Made by a program: the position numbers and the translations under genes
The notes under the pieces: model-generated
What the model was told of the DNA's origin: nothing
The model's input: only the letters and a program-made list of their open reading frames with translations
The model's database searches: none
NCBI GenBank assembly: GCA_945837185.1
Contig: CAMAMZ010000031.1
Span: 1 to 16,216 of the forward strand
From: an uncultured Bacteroidales bacterium
GTDB taxonomy: Bacteria > Bacteroidota > Bacteroidia > Bacteroidales > Bacteroidaceae
DNA: 16,216 nt
Direction of reading: 5' to 3'
Shown: positions 6,859-14,887 of the stretch, one piece after another
Position numbering within the stretch: the first letter of the stretch is position 1
How the letters are laid out: each line of letters begins with the position of its first letter

Positions 6859-7479
6859 ATGATGAAAACAATGAAACAGATTCCCACGATGCTCGTGGCA
6901 CTCATGGCAGCCATGCTGTCATTCACCTCATGTAACACCGAAAGTGACAACTATCAACTCACCGAAGAGGAGATTCAGAAAGGCTTCCTTACCGTGGCTG
7001 GTTACTATGATGGTAAAGTGATATTCCAGAAAAACTTAGCAGACGGTTCTACCACTATCAAAGCCGACTCACTGGACGTGTCGTGGAGAATTGACACCGA
7101 TAGCACCTTGACGATTTATCATCTTCCTGCCAGTTCGCTCTGCGAGTTTATCAGCAACGACCAGAAAGAATTGAAAGAAGCGCTCACAAGAGCTACCCCA
7201 CAAACATTGGAGTGCCTGATAGGCTTTGTGCAGCTTAACCCTATCGGGTTCCTCGTTAACCCCAAACCTATCACCTACGATGTGGAATATGGCGGGCAAT
7301 GGCATAAGGTTGAATTCCGCTTCTGGATTAACAGCTACAGTTCTTGTGGCATATACAATACCGCAGACCGTTCGCTGAGCATGCAGGTGCTGATGGGTGC
7401 TATTTTCGTAGATGGTGAACAGAAAAACAGCTACCTGACAGAATCGGTTGTTCCGCTTATCTTCAAGAATAAAATTTGA
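6859..7479 (+). CDS. Putative lipoprotein, DUF4840-like
   Basis: A 206-residue predicted lipoprotein. The N-terminus is a lipoprotein signal peptide (KQIPTMLVALMAAMLSFTSC), with the lipid-bearing cysteine at about residue 25, so the product should be anchored in the outer membrane or exported to the cell surface. After a short linker, the body opens with LTEEEIQKGFLTVAGYYDGK and later has FLVNPKPITYDVEYGGQWHK and SMQVLMGAIFVDGEQKNSY, a pattern I associate with the Bacteroidales family DUF4840; its function is unknown. A second in-frame ATG follows directly at 6862. I chose 6859 because a purine-rich GGAAA precedes it; an upstream GTG at 6826 would add residues that spoil the signal peptide. 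It has its own promoter and a strong terminator, so it is monocistronic. Confidence 0.82.
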   Translation: MMKTMKQIPTMLVALMAAMLSFTSCNTESDNYQLTEEEIQKGFLTVAGYYDGKVIFQKNLADGSTTIKADSLDVSWRIDTDSTLTIYHLPASSLCEFISNDQKELKEALTRATPQTLECLIGFVQLNPIGFLVNPKPITYDVEYGGQWHKVEFRFWINSYSSCGIYNTADRSLSMQVLMGAIFVDGEQKNSYLTESVVPLIFKNKI

Positions 7480-7506
7480 GTTTTTTCTTGAACTTTCCCC
7501 ATACAC

Positions 7507-7540
7507 GTGCAACTCTCTTTTAGAAAGTTGCACTTTTTTT
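7507..7540 (+). terminator. Rho-independent terminator after the lipoprotein gene
   Basis: GTGCAACT (7507-7514) pairs perfectly with AGTTGCAC (7526-7533). The inner arms (TCT/AGA) extend the stem past one C-A mismatch. Seven T residues follow at 7534-7540. It lies 27 nt after the stop codon. Confidence 0.9.
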
Positions 7541-7584
7541 ATATAAAAATTGCAGATGAAAGGCAGAGTATCAAAAAATATCAC

Positions 7585-7592
7585 TACCTTTG
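7585..7592 (+). promoter_or_regulatory. -7 element of the AspT-type transporter gene
   Basis: TACCTTTG matches TAnnTTTG and lies 27 nt ahead of the ATG at 7620. No TTG triplet occurs at the right distance upstream, so the -33 element is weak or absent. An activator may assist, but that is an inference. Confidence 0.55.
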
Positions 7593-7619
7593 CCTATCTT
7601 AATCATTTAAATTGGTATT

Positions 7620-9317
7620 ATGGATTGGTTAATTAATCTTTTTACGCAACAAGATTCGGTGGCACATATTGTGTTGCTGTTCTCCTTGGTGATTGCCATT
7701 GGCGTTTTGCTGGGCAAAATCAAGGTAGGCGGCATCTCATTGGGTGTAACCTTTGTGCTTTTTGCCGGTATTCTGGCAGGTCACATCGGTTTCACGGCCA
7801 CACCGTCGACCTTAACCTTCATGCAAGACTTCGGACTGATTCTCTTTGTCTTCATGATTGGTTTGCAGGTAGGTCCCGGTTTCTTTGAGAGTTTCAAGAA
7901 AGGCGGTGTCACGCTCAATCTGCTCTCAACAGCCACCATCTTGCTCGACGTAGCGGTTATGTTTGCTTGCTACTTTCTTTTCTTCGACACCAGCAATCCT
8001 GTCAACCTGCCTATGATGGTAGGTACATTGTATGGTGCAGTGACCAACACGCCTGGTTTGGGTGCGGCCAACGAGTCGCTCAACTCAGTATTCCCGGCCG
8101 GACAGATTCCTCCCATTGCTTCAGGTTATGCTTGCGCATATCCGCTTGGCGTTTTGGGCATTATAGGTGCCACCATCGCCATTCGCTACATCTGCAAGAT
8201 TAAACTGGAGAAAGAAGACCAGCAGTTGCAGGATCTGGAGGCGGCAAATCCTCATGAGCAGCCTTACCAGATGCACCTTAGGGTGAACAACAGCTATCTG
8301 GCAGGAAAGAAGCTCATTCAGATTTCAGAGTTCCTGAACCGCGACATGGTTTGCTCAAGGCTCATCCATGACGGTCAGATTATCATCCCCAACCGCAATA
8401 CGGTATTCAATATGGATGATGAAGTGAACATTGTGTGCGCTGTGCATGATGCCGAGGCCATCCGTGCCTTTATCGGTCCGGTAGTGGAAACGCCTTTCCC
8501 GGAAGACGATGAGAAGCAACCCATGGTGTCAAGACGCATTGTGGTTACCAATCCCGCTGTCAACGGCAAGACATTGGGCAAGATGCACTTCTCAAGTGTG
8601 TATGGTGTGAATGTGACACGTATCACCCGTCAGGGCATGGATCTCTTTGCCAGTCGTAACCACCATTTCCATATTGGCGACCGCATCATGGTTGTGGGTC
8701 CGGAAGACAATGTAAACCGTGTGGCTGACTTGATGGGTAACTCTATCAAGCGTCTGGATGCTCCTAACATCGCCACCATCTTTATTGGTATCATTGTTGG
8801 TATCATCTTCGGTAGTCTGCCCTTGGCCATTCCGGGAATGCCTGTACCCTTGAAGTTAGGTATTGCGGGAGGTCCGCTCATCATAGCCATCCTCATTGGT
8901 CGCTTCGGCTATCGTATGCACCTCGTCACCTATACCACAACATCTGCCAATATGATGCTACGCGAGATAGGATTGGTGCTTTTCTTAGCTGCTGTAGGTA
9001 TTAAAGCCGGTGCCACCTTCTGGGAAACGGTAGTACAGGGTGATGGTTTGAAATACGTTTATACGGGTTTCCTGATTACCATCATTCCTATCCTCATCAT
9101 CGGTACCATTGCCCGTTTGAAATATAAATTCAACTATTTCACCATTATGGGTATGCTGGCCGGTACCTATACCGACCCACCTGCCTTGGCCTATGCCAAT
9201 TCCATCTGTTCGAAAGAGGAACCTTCTGTAGGCTATTCAACCGTTTATCCTTTGAGTATGTTCCTGCGCATCCTCACGGCACAGCTGATTGTGTTGTTCT
9301 GCTGTGGTGCTGCCTGA
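7620..9317 (+). CDS. AspT/YidE/YbjL-family transporter with two RCK_C (TrkA_C) domains
   Basis: A 565-residue inner-membrane protein of the aspartate:alanine exchanger superfamily. The layout is the classic one: a first membrane block (about 14-190, with the repeat signature TLYGAVTNTPGLGAANESL at 136-154); two consecutive regulatory RCK_C/TrkA_C domains (about 213-286 and 302-374, each ending in a GD- or DDEV-type strand); and a second membrane block (about 383-565) with the partner signature MGMLAGTYTDPPALAYANS. The paired signatures show the internal duplication of the family. The substrate cannot be assigned; AspT exchanges aspartate for alanine, but most YidE-like proteins are uncharacterised. 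It starts at an ATG, has a -7 element 27 nt upstream and a hairpin after the stop, and so is probably transcribed alone. Confidence 0.92.
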   Translation: MDWLINLFTQQDSVAHIVLLFSLVIAIGVLLGKIKVGGISLGVTFVLFAGILAGHIGFTATPSTLTFMQDFGLILFVFMIGLQVGPGFFESFKKGGVTLNLLSTATILLDVAVMFACYFLFFDTSNPVNLPMMVGTLYGAVTNTPGLGAANESLNSVFPAGQIPPIASGYACAYPLGVLGIIGATIAIRYICKIKLEKEDQQLQDLEAANPHEQPYQMHLRVNNSYLAGKKLIQISEFLNRDMVCSRLIHDGQIIIPNRNTVFNMDDEVNIVCAVHDAEAIRAFIGPVVETPFPEDDEKQPMVSRRIVVTNPAVNGKTLGKMHFSSVYGVNVTRITRQGMDLFASRNHHFHIGDRIMVVGPEDNVNRVADLMGNSIKRLDAPNIATIFIGIIVGIIFGSLPLAIPGMPVPLKLGIAGGPLIIAILIGRFGYRMHLVTYTTTSANMMLREIGLVLFLAAVGIKAGATFWETVVQGDGLKYVYTGFLITIIPILIIGTIARLKYKFNYFTIMGMLAGTYTDPPALAYANSICSKEEPSVGYSTVYPLSMFLRILTAQLIVLFCCGAA

Positions 9318-9345
9318 CACACGAATTGAGAAATAGTTATCATGA

Positions 9346-9385
9346 AAGAGGGAAGCAACCTGTATGGGTTACTTCCCTCTTCTTT
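9346..9385 (+). terminator. Hairpin terminator after the transporter gene
   Basis: A long stem pairs AAGAGGGAAG-c-AACC (9346-9360) with GGTT-a-CTTCCCTCTT (9367-9381), with one C-A mismatch and a 6-nt loop. CTTT follows the stem, so the T-tract is short. It begins 28 nt after the stop codon. Confidence 0.75.
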
Positions 9386-9473
9386 ATAGGACTATAATAC
9401 TGTTTTAGGGCTCTGTTGGAAAAGGGTGGTGAAATAGATAACTCCTGTTTCATGGTTAGTATAGAGTATTTTT

Positions 9474-9493
9474 CGTTCAGCCTAGGCTGAACG
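9474..9493. repeat. Perfect 20-bp palindrome, copy 1
   Basis: CGTTCAGCCTAGGCTGAACG reads identically on both strands and is followed by ATAA, as is copy 2. It has no T-tract on either side in the right sense, apart from the TTTTT preceding it, so a simple terminator is not obvious. It could form a ten-pair hairpin in RNA or a cruciform, or bind a dimeric protein. Confidence 0.9.
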
Positions 9494-9519
9494 ATAAAGT
9501 AAGCTATAATCTGTGCCGA

Positions 9520-9535
9520 TAGAAGTTAACTTCTA
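9520..9535. repeat. Perfect 16-bp palindrome between the two 20-bp copies
   Basis: TAGAAGTTAACTTCTA reads identically on both strands. Its sequence is unrelated to the outer palindromes. It lies 26 bp after copy 1 and 4 bp before copy 2, so the cluster is asymmetric. Confidence 0.88.
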
Positions 9536-9539
9536 CGAC

Positions 9540-9559
9540 CGTTCAGCCTAGGCTGAACG
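9540..9559. repeat. Perfect 20-bp palindrome, copy 2
   Basis: This is identical to the element at 9474-9493, and the identity continues through ATAA to 9563 (24 bp shared). The centres of the two copies are 66 bp apart, about six helical turns. Confidence 0.9.
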
Positions 9560-9665
9560 ATAACAGAGAATCCTTGAGGCAGTTATAGCATTTATATTGT
9601 TGTATGGTAGCTATTGCCTTTTGGCGGACTTCTGAAGCAGTTGTTTCTACATCAGTTCACACGAA

Positions 9666-10538
9666 CTATACGCTGGCCGTATGACAATGGAGCAATCCCT
9701 CTAAAGGAGCACGCATAACAACACCCAAATGAAAGCCTTCCGCTTCGGCAGCATCGGCCAACAGGGTGCGGAAAGTGGCTGCCACACCCCCTACAAAACC
9801 CACAGGAAGGTCGGGCCTGCCATAGGGTATGAGATTATAACGGAAGAAACGTTGGAACTCTTGTACTATCATCGTCTGCAAAGCAGGATACGCATCAATA
9901 TGTTTCGCCATGAACGGAACCAAAGATGCCAGGAAACGGTTGGCAAGCGGTTGGCGATAAACGCGTTCGATTAACGAAGCATAGGTGAAACCACTTTCCT
10001 CACAGAACTGCTGTTGAAGTGTTTCAGGCAGCAAGCCCTTGAACATGGCATGCAGAAAGCGTTTGCCTAAAGCGGCACCACTGCCTTCATCGCCCAAGAT
10101 ATAACCTAAGGGAGGGGTATTGGCAATGATACGCTCGCCATCATACAGACAAGAGTTGGAACCTGTTCCCATGATGCAGGCGATACCTTCCTCATGCCCA
10201 CATAGCGCACGGGCTGCCGCCATCAAGTCGGAAGCCACTTCCACTTGCAACAAAGCCTTTGTTGGTTTCGACAGTTCGTCATGCAACAACCGCTGCATAT
10301 AAGTCACCCTATCCCCCGCACAGCCCGCTCCATAAAAGAACACATGCACAAACTCCGCATGGGGTATTTCCTTTACCACACCCATTTCTTCCACAAAGCG
10401 TTGCAACACCTTTCTGATATCCTCCTCACTTTGATGGAACGGATTCATACCCTCTGTATGGAAGTAATAAGGTTCCTTATTCTTGCCCACAACAACCCAA
10501 TCGGTCTTGGTGGCGCCACTATCTGCGATGATTGTCAT
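9666..10538 (-). CDS. BadF/BadG-type ATPase, probable N-acetylglucosamine-type sugar kinase
   Basis: A 290-residue member of the actin/hexokinase/Hsp70 ATPase fold, of the BadF/BadG/BcrA/BcrD group that includes N-acetylglucosamine kinases. The phosphate-1 motif IADSGATKTDW (4-14), the phosphate-2 motif IMGTGSNSCLY (122-132), the LGDEGSGAALGKR segment (148-160) and the late adenosine motif FVGGVAA are all present. VASDLMAAA (101-109) supplies the expected catalytic aspartate position. The likely reaction is ATP-dependent phosphorylation of an N-acetylated amino sugar in the cytoplasm, for recycling of wall or dietary glycan; the sugar itself is not determined. The short length (about 290 residues) and the lack of cysteine clusters speak against the 2-hydroxyacyl-CoA dehydratase activators. 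It is divergent from the mechanosensitive channel gene and stands alone. Confidence 0.87.
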   Translation of the reverse strand: MTIIADSGATKTDWVVVGKNKEPYYFHTEGMNPFHQSEEDIRKVLQRFVEEMGVVKEIPHAEFVHVFFYGAGCAGDRVTYMQRLLHDELSKPTKALLQVEVASDLMAAARALCGHEEGIACIMGTGSNSCLYDGERIIANTPPLGYILGDEGSGAALGKRFLHAMFKGLLPETLQQQFCEESGFTYASLIERVYRQPLANRFLASLVPFMAKHIDAYPALQTMIVQEFQRFFRYNLIPYGRPDLPVGFVGGVAATFRTLLADAAEAEGFHLGVVMRAPLEGLLHCHTASV

Positions 10539-10568
10539 AACGTTTCCTATTCATTTCTCTATATCCTG

Positions 10569-10576
10569 CAAAATTA
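10569..10576 (-). promoter_or_regulatory. -7 element of the kinase gene
   Basis: On the minus strand TAATTTTG matches TAnnTTTG and lies 30 nt ahead of the kinase ATG. I find no TTG at 19-21 nt upstream, so this is a partial match. Confidence 0.5.
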
Positions 10577-10586
10577 ATAAAATATT

Positions 10587-10619
10587 TTGGAGAGATTCCG
10601 ATTCTTTTCCGTAATTTTG
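10587..10619 (+). promoter_or_regulatory. Promoter of the mechanosensitive channel gene
   Basis: TTG at 10587-10589 is followed by a 22-nt spacer, slightly long, and TAATTTTG at 10612-10619. Transcription from about 10626 leaves a leader of about 17 nt before the ATG at 10643. It is divergent from the kinase -7 element, which is the same sequence on the other strand. Confidence 0.6.
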
Positions 10620-10642
10620 CATATACTTACACAATATGATAC

Positions 10643-13060
10643 ATGATGAAGACTAAGATTATCGCAATTTGCACGATGCTGCTGATGGCGTTGCCTGCCA
10701 TGGCCGTTCTTAAAGAGCAGGATCTCGCACACACGTTATCCATACTCCGCCAGGAACTTACCGATTATCGGATTGAACTGGAACGGCAGACAGGCTATAT
10801 GAAGGAACAACAGGATGCCATGGCTGCCAACATGTATTCCATCATCAACCAGTGTAGTCAGAACTCATTGATGCTGTATTCGCAAAAGAATGGCTATATC
10901 TTCGACCTTACCTATGCCTGTCATGAAGCGACAGAAATGTATCATGCCTTCCGCAAGTCGGTCATTCCTTTTGAAACATTCCTCAACCAATCCACTACGG
11001 AGATAGCACGTTTCGACTCCTTGGTCAATGTGTTGAGTACGATGAACAACCGCACCCTGACAGAGCGTGCCGCCATTGACCGCAATGTATGCCTTACCCT
11101 ATCTGTCAATATTCTGCGCACACTGAAGACCAACAGCGACCAGCTTAACCAATACATCAAGTATTACCGTTCATCGGAAAAGCAGTTGCAGAGTTTGAAC
11201 GACTATGCCCAGAAACGCTATATTGACATACAGGAAAGTATTTTCAGCAATGCGGGCGATAACTTCTTCCGTATTCTGCGCAACATACAGAATAATCTCA
11301 GCGAAACCTCAACCACGCTGACCGAAAAATACAGGTCGCAGCATAAGGGCAAATCACAATGGGACAGCCGTTTGATGTTCGGTCTTTTGGCCATCATCCT
11401 TTTCGGAAGTCTCATCTCCATAGCACTCAACGTGGTGCTATTGCGCTTTACCCTGACATGGATTTTGGGCAACAAACGCCTCTCTTCGCTTGCTGCACGC
11501 ATATTGGGCACCGACAATACCGATCGCATCCGAGAGGTGTTCATGAGCAAACGTACGTGTATCATCCTCTCTACAACGGTTCTTACCTTTGCCATTATTT
11601 TAGCGGCCGTGCGTGTTTCGGCCGAGCAGAACTTCATTATCATGGCCTGCAATCTGTTGGTGGAATATGCATGGCTGTTGGGGGTTATCCTCATCTCACT
11701 CCTCATTCGTCTTTCGGCCCAGGAGATAACGAGCGGTTTTAGAATCTATGCCCCTCTCATGGCCATCGACTTTATCATCATCAGTTTCCGTATCATACTG
11801 ATTCCCAATATTCTGGTCAACCTCATCTTCCCCCCTATCCTTTTGCTATGCACTTTCTGGCAATGGAAAATGATTAAGCGCAAGAAGGGACAGGTGCCTC
11901 GTTCCGATGTGTTCTATGCCTACCTTTCTTTGGGTGTTTTTGTCACTTCGCTCGTTTGTTCGTGGATTGGCTATACATTATTGAGCGTGGAATTGTTGAT
12001 ATGGTGGATTATGCAGCTCACATGTATCCTCACCATTACCTGTCTGAAAGGGTTGCTCGAAGCTTATGGCAAGAGTCATTTCACCCCGGAGATGCCTGTC
12101 ACAAAGATATGGTTCTACCGCCTGCTACAACAAGTGGTGCTGCCCATTACAGGTGCGGCATCGGTTTTGTTCTCCGTATATTGGGCTGCAGACATCTTCA
12201 ATCTGAGCGATACGGTAGTACGCATCTACTCCAGCCAGTTCATCAATACAAAGAACATACGCATCAGCATTTTCTCCATCTTCACTGTAGTGGTAGCCTA
12301 TATCATTTTCAACTACCTCAACAAGACGATAAAAGACTTCATGAAGGAGCATTTCGAGAAGCGCGACATCACAACGGCAGCCAGTAAGAATGTGATGGCC
12401 AAAAATGTGGTACAAGTATTGGTATGGGGTGTATGGCTCATTTTATCGCTCAACATCTTCCATGTGAACAACACATGGCTTGTGGTCATCTCCGGAGGTC
12501 TTTCTACGGGTATTGGTTTTGCCATGAAAGACATCATCGAGAATATCTACTATGGTATATCGCTGATGATGGGTCGTATCAAAGTGGGAGATTTCATAGA
12601 GTGCGATGGCATTAGAGGCAAGGTGAGTTCCATTTCCTATACCTCTACGCTGATGGACACGGTAGACGGTAGTGTGATAGCTTTTCAAAACTCCCAACTC
12701 TTTACGAAGAACTATAAGAATCTTACCCGCAATCATGGCTATGAGTTGGCTATTATCCCCATCGGAGTGGCTTATGGCAGCGATGCCCGCGAAGTGAAGC
12801 GTCTCATCTGCGAAGCTGTAAACAAGCTCACCTGTAGAGATATGGAACGGGATGTGACCGTGCATTTTGCCGGTTTCGGTGACAATAGCATCGATTTCAA
12901 GATCATCGTGTGGGTGCCCGTCCTTTCCCTGTCGTTTGCCAAGGGCGAAGTGATGGAAGCCGTATACAACACGCTCAATGACCATCATATAGAGATTCCG
13001 TTCCCACAACGTGACATACATATCATTCCTCCCACAGGCTTTTCAATGGAAAAGGAGTAA
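10643..13060 (+). CDS. Large MscS-family mechanosensitive ion channel
   Basis: An 805-residue inner-membrane channel that should open under membrane tension and release solutes during osmotic downshock. The N-terminus is a signal peptide (cleavage near ALPAMA, about residue 21). A mainly helical periplasmic domain of about 220 residues follows, with heptad-like stretches such as LRQELTDYRIELERQTGYMKEQQDAMA. From about residue 240, a set of roughly 8-11 hydrophobic helices leads to the pore-lining helix (VVISGGLSTGIGFAMKDIIENIYYGI, ending near 640). After it come the MscS beta domain (IKVGDFIECDGIRGKVSSIS, TVDGSVIAFQNSQLF) and the alpha/beta domain up to ERDVTVHFAGFG and FPQRDIHI. It resembles MscK/MscM in plan but is shorter. 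Two adjacent ATGs (10643 and 10646) are possible starts. It has its own promoter. Nothing follows before the kdsA promoter, and I see no terminator between them. Confidence 0.92.
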   Translation: MMKTKIIAICTMLLMALPAMAVLKEQDLAHTLSILRQELTDYRIELERQTGYMKEQQDAMAANMYSIINQCSQNSLMLYSQKNGYIFDLTYACHEATEMYHAFRKSVIPFETFLNQSTTEIARFDSLVNVLSTMNNRTLTERAAIDRNVCLTLSVNILRTLKTNSDQLNQYIKYYRSSEKQLQSLNDYAQKRYIDIQESIFSNAGDNFFRILRNIQNNLSETSTTLTEKYRSQHKGKSQWDSRLMFGLLAIILFGSLISIALNVVLLRFTLTWILGNKRLSSLAARILGTDNTDRIREVFMSKRTCIILSTTVLTFAIILAAVRVSAEQNFIIMACNLLVEYAWLLGVILISLLIRLSAQEITSGFRIYAPLMAIDFIIISFRIILIPNILVNLIFPPILLLCTFWQWKMIKRKKGQVPRSDVFYAYLSLGVFVTSLVCSWIGYTLLSVELLIWWIMQLTCILTITCLKGLLEAYGKSHFTPEMPVTKIWFYRLLQQVVLPITGAASVLFSVYWAADIFNLSDTVVRIYSSQFINTKNIRISIFSIFTVVVAYIIFNYLNKTIKDFMKEHFEKRDITTAASKNVMAKNVVQVLVWGVWLILSLNIFHVNNTWLVVISGGLSTGIGFAMKDIIENIYYGISLMMGRIKVGDFIECDGIRGKVSSISYTSTLMDTVDGSVIAFQNSQLFTKNYKNLTRNHGYELAIIPIGVAYGSDAREVKRLICEAVNKLTCRDMERDVTVHFAGFGDNSIDFKIIVWVPVLSLSFAKGEVMEAVYNTLNDHHIEIPFPQRDIHIIPPTGFSMEKE

Positions 13061-13076
13061 TTACTTCATGTTTTGC

Positions 13077-13107
13077 TTGTAGGTCTGAGGGGTTTTAAGT
13101 ACCTTTG
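13077..13107 (+). promoter_or_regulatory. Promoter of the kdsA-kdsD-phospholipase operon
   Basis: TTG at 13077-13079, a 20-nt spacer and TACCTTTG at 13100-13107 give a full consensus match. Transcription from about 13114 fits the ATG at 13136 and excludes the upstream TTG start at 13073. Confidence 0.78.
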
Positions 13108-13135
13108 CATAAACAATTACAAAATCATTAACCCT

Positions 13136-13888
13136 ATGCAACCAGTAATCATTGCAGGTCCCTGTGTAATAGAATCAGCGGCACTCTTAGATACTGTAGC
13201 CGCTAAGTTATGCGCTATCAACGAACGACTGCACACCCATATTATCTTCAAGGCATCTTTCGATAAAGCCAACCGCACATCGATTCATTCTTTCCGTGGT
13301 CCCGGATTAGAGAAAGGTCTCCAAATGCTCCAGGCCGTGAAAGAGAAATACGGATTACGTCTGCTCACCGATATTCATGAGAGTTGGCAGGCAGAACCTG
13401 TGGGAAAGGTTGTGGATGTGATTCAAATACCGGCCTTCCTTTGCCGGCAGACCGATTTGCTGGTTGCGGCAGCCCGCACGGGAAAGATTGTCAACATCAA
13501 GAAGGCACAGTTTCTGAGCGGCAGAGACATGCGCTATCCCGTAGAGAAAGCCTTGGAAGCCGGAGCTCCAGAGGTGTGGCTCACGGAAAGGGGCAACACC
13601 TTCGGTTACAACAATCTGGTAGTGGATTTCCGCAATATTCCCGACATGAAAGAGATTGTTCCTACGGTGGTGATGGACTGCACCCATAGCGTGCAACGAC
13701 CGGGAGCAGGAAATGGCAGTACAAGTGGCGACCGGCAGTTTGTTCCGTCGATGGCCTTGGCTGCAAAGGCCTTTGGTGCCAATGGCTACTTCTTTGAAGT
13801 GCATCCCAATCCGGATGAAGGCTTGAGCGATGGTCCCAACATGCTGGAATTAGACAAATTAGAATCTCTTATCGTTCAACTGTTATGA
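13136..13888 (+). CDS. kdsA: 3-deoxy-8-phosphooctulonate (Kdo-8-P) synthase
   Basis: KdsA condenses phosphoenolpyruvate with D-arabinose 5-phosphate to make Kdo-8-phosphate, the precursor of the LPS inner-core sugar Kdo. The 250-residue TIM-barrel shows IAGPCVIES (6-14), FKASFDKANRTS (38-49), GRDMRYPVEK (129-138), ERGNTFGYNNLVVDFR (151-166), DCTHSVQRPG (181-190) and EVHPNPDEGLSDGPNM (221-236). Cys10, His184, Glu221 and Asp232 correspond to the four metal ligands of the Aquifex enzyme (C11, H185, E222, D233), so this is the metal-dependent class rather than the E. coli type, which has Asn in place of Cys. The ATG at 13136 was chosen because it lies downstream of the promoter and gives the standard N-terminus. 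Its stop overlaps the kdsD start (ATGA). Confidence 0.96.
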   Translation: MQPVIIAGPCVIESAALLDTVAAKLCAINERLHTHIIFKASFDKANRTSIHSFRGPGLEKGLQMLQAVKEKYGLRLLTDIHESWQAEPVGKVVDVIQIPAFLCRQTDLLVAAARTGKIVNIKKAQFLSGRDMRYPVEKALEAGAPEVWLTERGNTFGYNNLVVDFRNIPDMKEIVPTVVMDCTHSVQRPGAGNGSTSGDRQFVPSMALAAKAFGANGYFFEVHPNPDEGLSDGPNMLELDKLESLIVQLL

Positions 13889-14850
13889 GCAACGAGACAT
13901 CATCTATCATCCGCAACTATGCGGTACAATGCCTGCACGATGAAGCAGAAGCATTGTTGGAACTCATCCCGCAACTGGATGAGAATTTCGATAAAGCTGT
14001 GCAAATGATGTATGCTTGCAAGGGGAAAATCATTGTTACGGGTGTTGGCAAGAGTGGCAACATCGGTGCCAAGATTGCCGCTACCCTTTCATCAACGGGC
14101 ACGCCTGCCTTCTTCATCAATCCCCTCGATGTGTACCACGGTGACTTGGGTGTGATGACTGCTGACGATATTGTGCTGGCTTTGAGCAACTCAGGTCAGA
14201 CCGATGAGCTGTTGCGTTTTATCCCGATGGTTTTGCACATGCAGGTGCCCATCATAGCCATGTCGGGCAATGAACATTCGTTGTTGGCAAAATACAGCAC
14301 GGCACATATCAAAGTATGGGTAAGCAAAGAAGCCTGCCCGCTGAATCTGGCACCCACAAGCAGCACAACGGCAGCCCTTGCTATGGGCGATGCCTTGGCA
14401 ATAGCCCTCATGCGTATGCGCAACTTCAAACCACAAGATTTCGCACAGTTCCATCCGGGCGGTGAATTAGGCAAACGTCTGCTCACTACAGCTGCTGACG
14501 TGATGCGTAGCGATGACCTGCCTATCATTTCACAAGACATGCACCTTGGCGAGGCTATTATATTGGTTAGCAAAGGTAAGTTGGGCTTAGGGGTTTCTCT
14601 GTGCGAGGGAAAGATTGCCGGACTGATTACCGATGGTGATATCAGGCGGGCCATGGAGAAATGGCAAGCCCAGTTCTTCGACAAGACCGTGCGCGACATC
14701 ATGACCATACATCCCAAGACCGTGCACCCTCATACAAAGATTGCCGATATTCAACGCATCATGAACCAGTATAAGGTACATACGGTACTGGTTGTGGACG
14801 AAGACAACCACCTGTTAGGTGTGGTTGACCATTATAGTTGTATGATTTGA
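13885..14850 (+). CDS. kdsD: D-arabinose 5-phosphate isomerase (KdsD/KpsF/GutQ)
   Basis: Interconverts ribulose 5-phosphate and arabinose 5-phosphate, giving the substrate of the KdsA next to it. The 321 residues hold a SIS sugar-isomerase domain (about 35-190) with VTGVGKSGNIGAKIA (51-65), HGDLGVM (85-91), ALSNSGQTDEL (99-109), CPLNLAPTSSTTAALAMGDA (151-170) and the FHPGGELGKR signature (189-198). Two CBS domains (about 204-262 and 270-321) follow; the last ends in the typical LLGVVD core. The ATG overlaps the kdsA stop by four bases, which points to translational coupling and balanced output of the two consecutive Kdo steps. No gene for the KdsC phosphatase or KdsB activating enzyme is present in the window. 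Confidence 0.96.
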   Translation: MSNETSSIIRNYAVQCLHDEAEALLELIPQLDENFDKAVQMMYACKGKIIVTGVGKSGNIGAKIAATLSSTGTPAFFINPLDVYHGDLGVMTADDIVLALSNSGQTDELLRFIPMVLHMQVPIIAMSGNEHSLLAKYSTAHIKVWVSKEACPLNLAPTSSTTAALAMGDALAIALMRMRNFKPQDFAQFHPGGELGKRLLTTAADVMRSDDLPIISQDMHLGEAIILVSKGKLGLGVSLCEGKIAGLITDGDIRRAMEKWQAQFFDKTVRDIMTIHPKTVHPHTKIADIQRIMNQYKVHTVLVVDEDNHLLGVVDHYSCMI

Positions 14851-14887
14851 CATACGACAAGACAAGAAGACGTTAAGAACAAGTATA

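Larger units (their letters stand above)
9318..9665. other. Non-coding gap between convergent genes, holding the hairpin and palindrome cluster
   Basis: This 348-bp stretch separates the stop of the transporter from the stop of the minus-strand kinase. It contains the transporter's terminator hairpin and, from 9474 to 9563, three perfect palindromes. I see no plausible small gene and no promoter consensus in it. No clear T-tailed hairpin serves the kinase, so the palindromes may do so. Confidence 0.7.

Noticed and set aside
9400..9440. GGGCTCTGTTGGAAAAG looks a little like the end of an IS6-type insertion sequence.
   Set aside because: There is no matching inverted end, no transposase remnant and no target duplication in the gap.
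9474..9559. The palindrome pair as a CRISPR array.
   Set aside because: There are only two copies, each a perfect palindrome, with a palindrome in the spacer and no cas gene nearby.
12443..13021. A 192-residue minus-strand open frame opposite the MscS gene.
   Set aside because: It is antisense to the conserved MscS domain, with no recognisable motifs and no promoter.
13073..13135. A TTG start for kdsA at 13073.
   Set aside because: It lies within or before the promoter at 13077-13107; the standard KdsA N-terminus begins at 13136.
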